The notes below the pieces were generated by a model. The model saw only the letters and a program-made list of their open reading frames with translations. It did not search any database and was not told the origin of the DNA. From Puniceicoccaceae bacterium (GTDB lineage: Bacteria > Verrucomicrobiota > Verrucomicrobiia > Opitutales > Coraliomargaritaceae), in assembly GCA_003567255.1 (NCBI GenBank), contig PWZW01000067.1:1-7051 (forward strand): a stretch of DNA of 7,051 nucleotides. Direction: 5' to 3'. This document shows positions 1-5,353 of this stretch, piece after piece (position 1 is the stretch's first letter; each line of letters starts with the position of its first letter). A program made the translations under genes and the position numbers.

Positions 1-208
1 AACCCGGTGACACCACGAAAAGGATATCCGACTCCCGGTTTTCGTTGGACCGGAAAACATTCGACATGTGACGCACGCTTGTCGACCCGTTGAAGAAGAT
101 ATCAACATCATTCCCAACAGAAACCAAAGGTGAGGCGAAACTGGAAGGGGCGAAGGCCGCCGTGGCCGTTGCAGTGAGGAGTGCAGATAAAAGTTTTTTT
201 TGTTTCAT
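1..208 (-). CDS. Probable outer membrane beta-barrel protein, N-terminal part (cut by left edge)
   Basis: The minus strand reads from an ATG at 208 to the window edge with no stop, giving 69 codons. The protein begins MKQKKLLSALL, followed by an Ala/Thr-rich hydrophobic stretch and a plausible signal peptidase I site near residues 23-25 (SFA before SPLVSVG). The mature start carries short alternating strands (VDIFFNGSTSVRHMSN, then SDILFVVSPG), as expected for the first strands of a beta-barrel with polar turns. From memory, this N-terminal pattern resembles putative outer membrane beta-barrel proteins of Verrucomicrobiota (BBP2 or exopolysaccharide-associated porin-like). The family name is an inference, while export is well supported. 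The start was chosen because the signal peptide begins exactly there. No good Shine-Dalgarno precedes it. The longer minus-strand frame across this spot (108-329) lacks any such features and is taken as a shadow. The gene is divergent from the TPR gene at 623. Confidence 0.72.
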   Translation of the reverse strand, partial: MKQKKLLSALLTATATAAFAPSSFASPLVSVGNDVDIFFNGSTSVRHMSNVFRSNENRESDILFVVSPG

Positions 209-247
209 AAGGGATAGGATATGCGTGGGGTTCCCGTTTGGTAAGGC

Positions 248-268
248 TATTAGGTTGGATACCTAACA
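248..268 (-). promoter_or_regulatory. Hairpin/dyad in the presumed leader of the outer membrane protein gene
   Basis: TTAGGT (250-255) and ACCTAA (261-266) form a perfect 6-bp inverted repeat around a 5-nt spacer. Read as minus-strand RNA, the stem extends to 8 pairs through a G-U pair (267/249) and a U-A pair (268/248). On the plus strand the same position is a C-A mismatch. It lies about 40 nt upstream of the ATG at 208, so it could be an mRNA leader hairpin or a protein-binding dyad. No U-tract follows that would make it a terminator. Confidence 0.35.
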
Positions 269-321
269 CCGTAAGGTAAAAAAAGATGCCATCGCAACCT
301 TTTTTCTTAAATCTAGCACTG

Positions 322-390
322 GTTTTCACAATTTCGTAGAAAACCCAAATGCGCTTAGCGCACTTCCCTCTTTGTTTTCACAGTTGTAGA
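322..390. repeat. Imperfect direct repeat pair in the divergent control region
   Basis: Copy 1 is GTTTTCACAATTTCGTAGA at 322-340. Copy 2 is GTTTTCACAGTTGTAGA at 374-390. They share GTTTTCACA and GTAGA with different short centres. The starts are 52 bp apart, close to five helical turns, so both copies would face the same side of the DNA. The palindrome at 347-365 lies between them. Paired regulator sites are one explanation, and a small local duplication is another. Confidence 0.4.
347..365. promoter_or_regulatory. Palindromic dyad, candidate operator
   Basis: TGCGC (350-354) and GCGCA (358-362) flank a TTA centre as a perfect dyad. The flanking AA (347-348) and TT (364-365) are also symmetric, leaving one asymmetric pair at 349/363. 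The dyad lies between the two copies of the GTTTTCACA...GTAGA repeat, roughly 140 bp upstream of the minus-strand gene and 260 bp upstream of the plus-strand gene. The shape suits a dimeric regulator binding near a promoter; no regulator can be named from the sequence. Confidence 0.35.
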
Positions 391-496
391 CATCCATGGA
401 AAGGGGCGTCCAAGTCCGTGCCCACCCCAGTGAGGAATCATGGGAACCTGCAGATTGCTGCGATTTCCCGCCTTTTAGTCACCCCCGACAGGCAAC

Positions 497-523
497 CGGC
501 GTAAGGAAACAATCCTTGCGCTG
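497..523 (+). promoter_or_regulatory. Hairpin in the presumed 5' leader of the TPR gene
   Basis: The arms 497-507 (CGGCGTAAGGA) and 513-523 (TCCTTGCGCTG) pair around the 5-nt loop AACAA. As plus-strand RNA all 11 positions pair, two of them as G-U wobbles (498/522 and 502/518). On the minus strand these two would be C-A mismatches, which points to a plus-strand transcript. It ends 99 nt before the ATG at 623. No U-run follows, so it is not an intrinsic terminator. A leader structure is possible if transcription starts upstream of it. Confidence 0.35.
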
Positions 524-622
524 AACGGTCGATATCTATTAAGCAGAGGGAAGCATTAAAAAAGTGCCAGCATGATCCTCATCCACGTTTCCTGCTAATC
601 ATTGAACTTTTGCCCGTTAACT

Positions 623-2290
623 ATGAGTAATTCCCCAAAACCCGCTCAAAAGGCAGCCCTTAAAAATCGAGACCGCCCGGTCTTGTTTGGATTTATGGTA
701 CAAACTCGCGGGCGCACCGGGCGTCCCACCCTACGGGTCCGGTGGGGACGGGTTGGCGTCGCGGCGCTGCTCCTGTTTGTCACCGCCTGGATCGGCGCAG
801 CGGGCGTCCTCTATTTCTTTTTCAAACACAAGCATGATTTTGCCGAGGTTACCTTTCCAGGAATGGTAGCCCTGCCCTTCCGTTTGGATGAGCACCGAGA
901 GGAAATGGGGCGATATCACGTTGAAGAAGGGCTGAAAGCGGTAAGCGACGGTGACCTTGGACGAGCCATCCAAATGCTTCGCGTTGGCCTGCTGCGCGCG
1001 CCGGACCATCTCGAAGGGCGTCAGGTGCTGGCTGAGCTCTTCGAGGTCGTGCTCCGCCGCCCGGGACCGGCAGCAGAGGCTTTGACCACTGGCCTGCCCC
1101 ACGGGGGGGCCGACGATGCCGATTATATTCGACGCACGCTACAGCTGCTTTCGCGCTACCAGATGGATGATGAAGTGCAGACGATTGCCGATGAATACCT
1201 TGATCGTCCGGGAAACAGTACCGAGCTCAACCAACTGCTGGCCTTTGGGGCGGCCCGGGCCAACCATTTTCGGGGTAATTATGATCGGGCGGAGCAATAC
1301 CTTCGCGGCTATAATCTGCTCAGCTCGGTGGAGGGTATATTGACCTCTGCGCAAATCAGTTGGGACCGTGGCCAACGAGCGGCGGCGATCGGACGCCTCG
1401 AGGAATCGCTCACCCGCTTTGGCAACAGTGAGGCCATCTTTCTACAGCTCAGCCGCTACCACCGCGAAGAGGGTCGCATCGATACCGCCCGCCGCTATGC
1501 GGTATTGCGTAACATAAGCAGCCCACTGAGCGTGGCACCCAGAATTGAACTCCTGTATATTTACCACGCTACTGACGACGAGGAACGCGTGCAGCGCGAA
1601 TCCCGGCAAATTTTGCAGCAATTCAGAAATGATGAGGACGCCATCCTCCAGCTTGCCAATTACGCTGCCGACACCGGTAACTACCGCCTCGCGAGGCGCA
1701 CCTACCAGCTGGCTTTGGAAAATGAATTCAACCTTTCCTCGTTTGCTCTCCTCCTCATCGAATCACACCTTGTGGCAGAGGATTATGAGGCTGCCATTGG
1801 ATTTACCGAGGAGCTCGCGGTGGAGCGTCCAGACTGGCTGAATACGCGTCAAGCGGTCTTCAGCTCCCTCCGCGCGGTTGCCTCCTACGCCCTTGGGCGG
1901 GACGATCTGGGGCAAAACTACCTACAGGATTTCATCCGCGCGGAGAACACCCGCGTGGAAACGTTCCTCGCGGTGTCTCGACGGCTGGAACAAGCCAACC
2001 GACCGCGAGAGGCCCAACGGGTCCTTCGGACCGCTTTCTCGCGCAACCCAAACAACCAATCCGCATTAAGCGAACTCATCCGGATTGAGCTTGAATTGGG
2101 CAACGCCAATGAACTTCCCGCACTGCTCAGGCAACTGATACGGATGCGCCGTCCATCAATTGACCTGATTGCCCGCGCCTACCGGGAGTTGGGGAGCGAC
2201 CGCTTCATCTTTGCCGAAGACCGGGAAACCTTGCTCATGGAATTGAGTACGACCCTGAGGGAAGCCAATGCCACGGTCCCGGGAGTTTAG
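623..2290 (+). CDS. Membrane-anchored periplasmic TPR protein
   Basis: This is a 555-residue protein with a basic N-terminal tail (about 1-43, rich in Lys/Arg), one transmembrane helix (about 44-67, VGVAALLLFVTAWIGAAGVL then YFFF), and a long helical domain that would lie in the periplasm by the positive-inside rule. TPR-like helix pairs are visible at about 98-131 (GDLGRAIQMLRVGLLRAP), 211-228 (FRGNYDRAEQYLRG), 241-265, 271-296, 341-366 (DTGNYRLARRTYQLALE), 377-400 and 446-490 (PREAQRVLRTAFSRNPNN). Such solenoids bind partner proteins; no catalytic motif is visible. An in-frame TTG at 602 would add seven residues (MNFCPLT). ATG at 623 is preferred as the stronger codon, but neither start has a Shine-Dalgarno. 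The 3' end overlaps the next gene by 23 bp and supplies its ribosome binding site, so the two products are probably made together. The family is not recognised beyond TPR. Confidence 0.85.
   Translation: MSNSPKPAQKAALKNRDRPVLFGFMVQTRGRTGRPTLRVRWGRVGVAALLLFVTAWIGAAGVLYFFFKHKHDFAEVTFPGMVALPFRLDEHREEMGRYHVEEGLKAVSDGDLGRAIQMLRVGLLRAPDHLEGRQVLAELFEVVLRRPGPAAEALTTGLPHGGADDADYIRRTLQLLSRYQMDDEVQTIADEYLDRPGNSTELNQLLAFGAARANHFRGNYDRAEQYLRGYNLLSSVEGILTSAQISWDRGQRAAAIGRLEESLTRFGNSEAIFLQLSRYHREEGRIDTARRYAVLRNISSPLSVAPRIELLYIYHATDDEERVQRESRQILQQFRNDEDAILQLANYAADTGNYRLARRTYQLALENEFNLSSFALLLIESHLVAEDYEAAIGFTEELAVERPDWLNTRQAVFSSLRAVASYALGRDDLGQNYLQDFIRAENTRVETFLAVSRRLEQANRPREAQRVLRTAFSRNPNNQSALSELIRIELELGNANELPALLRQLIRMRRPSIDLIARAYRELGSDRFIFAEDRETLLMELSTTLREANATVPGV
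2256..2262 (+). promoter_or_regulatory. Ribosome binding site inside the TPR gene for the binding-protein gene
   Basis: TGAGGGA at 2256-2262 lies 5 nt before the ATG at 2268 and is the clearest Shine-Dalgarno-like sequence in the window. It lies within the last codons of the TPR gene. It supports the 2268 start and translational coupling between the two genes. Confidence 0.6.
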
Positions 2291-3338
2291 CCAGGCGCTT
2301 TGCGTCCGTCGCCAGTGGGGAGGCCGGGCCGGGTACCGCAACGGCACTTTGATCCTTGCCGCGGTACTCACCGCGCTTTGCATAAAAACAACAAAGGCAC
2401 AGAACCTCGAAATCCTCGGTGAATACTCCCTCGGGGTCTTGGGAGAAGGTCCCCGTGATTTCACAGATACAGCGGTCTATGCTGGTGCCTTCGACGCGGC
2501 GGAAGCACTTTCACTAAAGTACACAATCCGACTAAACATCGTCTCGCTAACCCCCTTGGCCGGGACTATCGCGGAAAGCGAGGCAAACCTGCGGAGCTTG
2601 TTAACCGAAACCCCTTTTGATGGACTTGCGGTAAGCCCCCCCTCGGAGAAACCGGAATGGTTTGCACGGACGCTCCGCGCTTTGTCTGAAAAAGGGACCC
2701 AACTGACCACGTTTCAGAGGCAACTGTCCGCCCCCACGGAGCACATTAGCTTTCCTGCCGACAATCATGCAGCGGGCTACCTGGCCGCGAACGAGACCCT
2801 CAAGCGACTACCGCGGCGTGGCACCATCGCCATCCTGGCGGGTAATCATTCCGAAGATGCCGTCCTCGCGGCCCGACTGGAGGGAGCGGTTGCCGCACTC
2901 GGCCGCGCTCCACACACCGTGATTTCCTGTGCACCCGACTTCAACAGCGCCCTGGAGGCAGTGCGCGAAGCCCATCGCGCTGATCGAGACCGACGTATCC
3001 GCGGATGGATTTTTTTAGATGATTGGCCTTTGCGCGGTCAGGGCGACCTACCCTGGCAGGGACGCGACCTCACGGCAGTTGCGATTGAGGCGAGCCCCGC
3101 TTCCCTCCCCTACCTCCGCAACGGCCAATTGGCGGGCGTCGTCATGCAGCCCGCTTACGCCTGGGGATACGCCTCGGTGGTCGAGCTGGTCTATGCCCTG
3201 CACGACCGAACCGGCGAAGCACCGGCAAGGCCAGAGATGGTACCCGTTTTTTTCAGCCGTGCCGAATTGCCCGATATTGAAGCCAAATGGCGTGATTGGC
3301 AGAGATTGCGCAGCGGACCACTCGATCCTTTGCAGTAA
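2268..3338 (+). CDS. Periplasmic substrate-binding protein, ribose-binding/LacI-type fold
   Basis: This is a 356-residue exported protein. After a basic N-region of about 24 residues comes a hydrophobic core (26-38, GTLILAAVLTALC) and a likely cleavage after TTKA at 44. The mature part follows the type I sugar-binding order. The first strand is SLGVLGE (54-60), and PFDGLAVSPPSEKPEW (116-131) occupies the usual position of the 'dgiii.p' segment. GTQLTTFQRQ (143-152) aligns with the ligand-contacting DRQ of ribose-binding protein. Next come ADNHAAGYLAA (164-174), GTIAILAGN (185-193), GWIFLDD (246-252) and VAIEASPASLPYLRNGQLAGVVMQPAYAWGY in the hinge and C-lobe (271-301). Relative to ribose-binding protein the pocket Asp residues appear changed (Q150, E274), while R151 and Q294 remain; this alignment was done by eye. 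No ABC permease or ATPase of an importer is adjacent, so a role in sensing, or in working with the TPR protein, is as plausible as import. The ligand is unknown. Confidence 0.83.
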   Translation: MPRSREFSQALCVRRQWGGRAGYRNGTLILAAVLTALCIKTTKAQNLEILGEYSLGVLGEGPRDFTDTAVYAGAFDAAEALSLKYTIRLNIVSLTPLAGTIAESEANLRSLLTETPFDGLAVSPPSEKPEWFARTLRALSEKGTQLTTFQRQLSAPTEHISFPADNHAAGYLAANETLKRLPRRGTIAILAGNHSEDAVLAARLEGAVAALGRAPHTVISCAPDFNSALEAVREAHRADRDRRIRGWIFLDDWPLRGQGDLPWQGRDLTAVAIEASPASLPYLRNGQLAGVVMQPAYAWGYASVVELVYALHDRTGEAPARPEMVPVFFSRAELPDIEAKWRDWQRLRSGPLDPLQ

Positions 3339-3350
3339 GCGTCCGCGAGG

Positions 3351-3422
3351 ATGCGCAGCATCGTGTTGGTTATTGAGTTGAAAGAAAGGCAAGGATCACC
3401 CTTTCTGGCATCTTTATGCTGA
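3351..3422 (+). CDS. Possible 23-codon upstream ORF overlapping the ABC-F start (speculative)
   Basis: ATG at 3351 opens a frame of 23 codons (begins MRSIVLVIELKERQ, ends FLASLC) whose TGA at 3420-3422 overlaps the ABC-F start codon region (ATG 3416-3418) in another frame. A ribosome finishing here would sit on the ABC-F start, which otherwise has no well-placed Shine-Dalgarno. GAGG directly abuts the small ORF's ATG, which is too close for good initiation. Some antibiotic-resistance ABC-F genes are controlled by leader peptides, which makes the arrangement worth noting. An ORF of this length occurs easily by chance. Confidence 0.22.
   Translation: MRSIVLVIELKERQGSPFLASLC
3383..3406 (+). promoter_or_regulatory. 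Hairpin immediately upstream of the ABC-F gene
   Basis: AGAAAGG (3383-3389) pairs perfectly with CCTTTCT (3400-3406), giving a 7-bp stem with the 10-nt loop CAAGGATCAC. The stem ends 9 nt before the ATG at 3416. The loop carries AAGGA, a Shine-Dalgarno-like sequence about 20 nt from the ATG and thus too distant on its own. A second small dyad, GATGC-GCA-GCATC (3350-3362), lies just upstream. Neither is followed by a T-tract, so no terminator separates the binding-protein gene from the ABC-F gene. Read-through transcription is therefore likely. Confidence 0.3.
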
Positions 3423-5353
3423 CTGTTTCCAATCTCGCCAAAGCCTACGGGCCCCAAACCTTGTTTACGGACGCTACCCTGCGTTTGCTGCCGGGGGATC
3501 GCTGTGGACTCGTCGGCCCGAACGGCGCTGGAAAAACCACCTTATTTTCTATCATTCTTGGAGAAGTCGAGGCGGACTCTGGCACGGTGGAGCTTGAGCG
3601 CGGGACCCGGATCGGCTTTTTACCTCAGGAGAGCGCCCCCACCGGAGAAGAAACCGTGCTTCAACTAGCCACTTCGGTTTCGCCCGAGATGACTGAAATA
3701 TACGCTGCACTGCGCCACCATCCGGACCCGAATGCCCCGGAAAACCTAAGCGCCATTGAGCGGTTCATTGAATTGGACGGCTATCAACTTGAAGCCCGTG
3801 CGCAACAGGTGCTCTCCGGCCTTGCCTTCGCCAGTGAAGATATCGACCAGCCAGCCAACCGACTCAGCGGTGGGTGGATCATGCGCGCGCACCTCGCCCG
3901 CCTTCTCGTAATGGAGCCCGACCTCCTCATATTGGACGAGCCAACCAACCACCTCGACCTCGAAACCCTCGGCTGGTTTCAGGATCAGCTTTGCAACTAT
4001 CGCGGTGCTATTCTGACGATCTCCCACGACCGGGCCTTTCTCAATGCCATTTGCGAGAGCATCATCGAAATCGCCCACCAGAAAGTCACCCGCTACACCG
4101 GCAACTTCGATGCCTACCTGATCGAGAAAAAGGCCCGCGAGGAGCAGCTCCTCGGTGCCTATCAAAACCAGCAGCGCGAGATCGCGCACCTCGAAGCTTT
4201 CGTCAACCGCTTCCGCGCCCAGGCGAACAAGGCTTCCCAAGCCCAGTCCCGGCTCAAGCAGCTTGAAAAGATGGAGCGCATTGAGGCCCCCCTGGCGGAG
4301 GCGGGAACCATCCACTTTAATTTCCCACAACCGCCCCGCAGCGGCCAACGGGTGGTCACCCTCAATCAAGTTGGCCAAGCCTACGGGGCCCACCGGGTTT
4401 ACCGTGACCTTGATTTTTCGCTGGAGCGGGGCGAGCGCGTCGTGCTGGTCGGCCCCAACGGCGCAGGAAAATCGACTTTGCTGAAAATCATCGCCGATCA
4501 CGTACCGATCGACGCAGGCGAGCGCATCATCGGACACAACGTAACCATTGGCTATTTTTCTCAACAGCGCACCGAAATCCTTGATCCCGAAAAAACCGTG
4601 CTCGACGAGGCCACCGCCAAGCTTCCGCAAGGGATGAATGAGCAACAGGTGCGGACACTCCTCGGGGCATTTTTACTTAAGGGAGACGCTGTTTTTAAAA
4701 AGATCAAAGTTTTGAGCGGTGGAGAGAAAAGCCGCCTCGCCCTCGTCAAACTCCTCCTCGATCCGCCCAATCTTTTACTGCTGGACGAGCCAACGACCCA
4801 CCTGGACCTCGGCAGCATCGATGCACTGATCCGAGCCCTGAGCGACTACAAGGGCAGCGTGATCTTCGTCAGTCACGACGTGCACTTCATTCGCGCCCTT
4901 GCGCAAAAGGTCGTCCGGATTGAGAGCGGCCGCGTCACGCAGTACCCCGGGGACTACGACTATTATCTTTTCAAGTCGGAAAGCGGCGACGCCCGCAGTG
5001 GGCTCATTACCGGGCTTTCAAACAAGCGTCCCGAACAAGCCAAGGCGGAGGCAAAGGCGAAAACGCCAACATTGAGCGCCAAAGAGCGGCGCCGGGCCGC
5101 GGCCCAGGCACGAGAGGCACAAAAACATGAGCGCAAAGCCCTCGAAAAAGAGATCAAAACTCTGGAGGCGGCGATTATCGATTTGGAAAAAGCTCAGGGG
5201 GCGCTCAATGAACGCTTTGCCAAAGGGCCCGCAGACGCGGACATGCGCAAGCTTCACTTTGAAGCGGGCAAGCTGGAGGCCGCATTGCAGGAAAAAAACC
5301 AGCGGTGGGAAACGGCCGTGGAGCGCCTATCCGAAGTCACCACCTCAGCCTAG
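3416..5353 (+). CDS. ABC-F family ATPase (ribosome-associated translation factor type)
   Basis: This 645-residue protein has two complete ABC ATPase domains and no membrane segment. Domain 1 has Walker A GPNGAGKT (34-41), signature LSGGW (150-154), Walker B LILDEPTNHLD (171-181, catalytic E175) and switch His204. Domain 2 has GPNGAGKS (346-353), LSGGE (433-437), LLLLDEPTTHLD (453-464, E458) and His487. Between them, about 225-300, lies a charged helical linker with NKASQAQSRLKQLEKMERIE, matching the P-site tRNA-interaction linker of ABC-F proteins. After domain 2 a basic segment (about 545-580, rich in Ala/Lys/Arg/Glu) leads into a coiled coil (about 580-640), a C-terminal extension also known from Uup/YheS-like members. 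ABC-F proteins act in the cytoplasm by entering the ribosomal E-site and freeing stalled complexes; some protect against antibiotics. The linker and the LSGGW signature look closer to housekeeping YheS-like proteins than to classical resistance factors, but this is not decisive. It may be co-transcribed with the genes upstream. Its TAG overlaps the stop of the converging aminotransferase gene. Confidence 0.95.
   Translation: MLTVSNLAKAYGPQTLFTDATLRLLPGDRCGLVGPNGAGKTTLFSIILGEVEADSGTVELERGTRIGFLPQESAPTGEETVLQLATSVSPEMTEIYAALRHHPDPNAPENLSAIERFIELDGYQLEARAQQVLSGLAFASEDIDQPANRLSGGWIMRAHLARLLVMEPDLLILDEPTNHLDLETLGWFQDQLCNYRGAILTISHDRAFLNAICESIIEIAHQKVTRYTGNFDAYLIEKKAREEQLLGAYQNQQREIAHLEAFVNRFRAQANKASQAQSRLKQLEKMERIEAPLAEAGTIHFNFPQPPRSGQRVVTLNQVGQAYGAHRVYRDLDFSLERGERVVLVGPNGAGKSTLLKIIADHVPIDAGERIIGHNVTIGYFSQQRTEILDPEKTVLDEATAKLPQGMNEQQVRTLLGAFLLKGDAVFKKIKVLSGGEKSRLALVKLLLDPPNLLLLDEPTTHLDLGSIDALIRALSDYKGSVIFVSHDVHFIRALAQKVVRIESGRVTQYPGDYDYYLFKSESGDARSGLITGLSNKRPEQAKAEAKAKTPTLSAKERRRAAAQAREAQKHERKALEKEIKTLEAAIIDLEKAQGALNERFAKGPADADMRKLHFEAGKLEAALQEKNQRWETAVERLSEVTTSA

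Larger units (their letters stand above)
209..622. other. Divergent intergenic region without a protein gene
   Basis: This 414-bp stretch separates two divergent genes and should hold both promoters and both leaders. It is more AT-rich than the flanking genes, with poly-T/poly-A runs around 193-201, 279-285 and 299-305. No convincing sigma70 promoter can be fixed by eye. TTGCGC at 516-521 with TATTAA at 537-542 has only a 15-bp spacer and is too weak to call. Structured elements inside it are listed separately: dyads at 248-268 and 347-365, an imperfect direct repeat at 322-340/374-390, and a hairpin at 497-523. A 12-codon ORF at 440-478, preceded by GAGGA, is the only small ORF with a Shine-Dalgarno-like sequence and is not called as a gene. 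Confidence 0.7.

Noticed and set aside
279..296. GATG-G-CATC followed by seven T on the minus strand as a terminator
   Set aside because: A 4-bp stem with a 1-nt centre cannot form a stable terminator hairpin.
108..329. 73-residue minus-strand frame
   Set aside because: It overlaps, in another frame, the better-supported gene starting at 208, which has a signal peptide and beta-barrel-like start. The translated frame has no recognisable features.
440..478. 12-codon ORF preceded by GAGGA in the divergent region
   Set aside because: Very short, spacing to the ATG is tight, no regulatory logic visible in the peptide (no codon runs), and such ORFs arise easily by chance.
516..542. TTGCGC ... 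TATTAA as a sigma70 promoter for the TPR gene
   Set aside because: The spacer is 15 bp and both boxes deviate from consensus. The -35 box would also lie inside the 497-523 hairpin.
602..622. TTG start at 602 for the TPR gene
   Set aside because: It adds only seven non-characteristic residues and has no ribosome binding site. ATG at 623 is the more probable start, though this is not certain.
3350..3362. GATGC-GCA-GCATC dyad as a terminator after the binding-protein gene
   Set aside because: The stem is only 5 bp with a 3-nt loop and the sequence after it is not T-rich.
3746..4645. 299-residue open frame antisense to the ABC-F gene
   Set aside because: The sense frame has every ABC-F motif. 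The antisense frame is a GC-rich shadow with no domain pattern.
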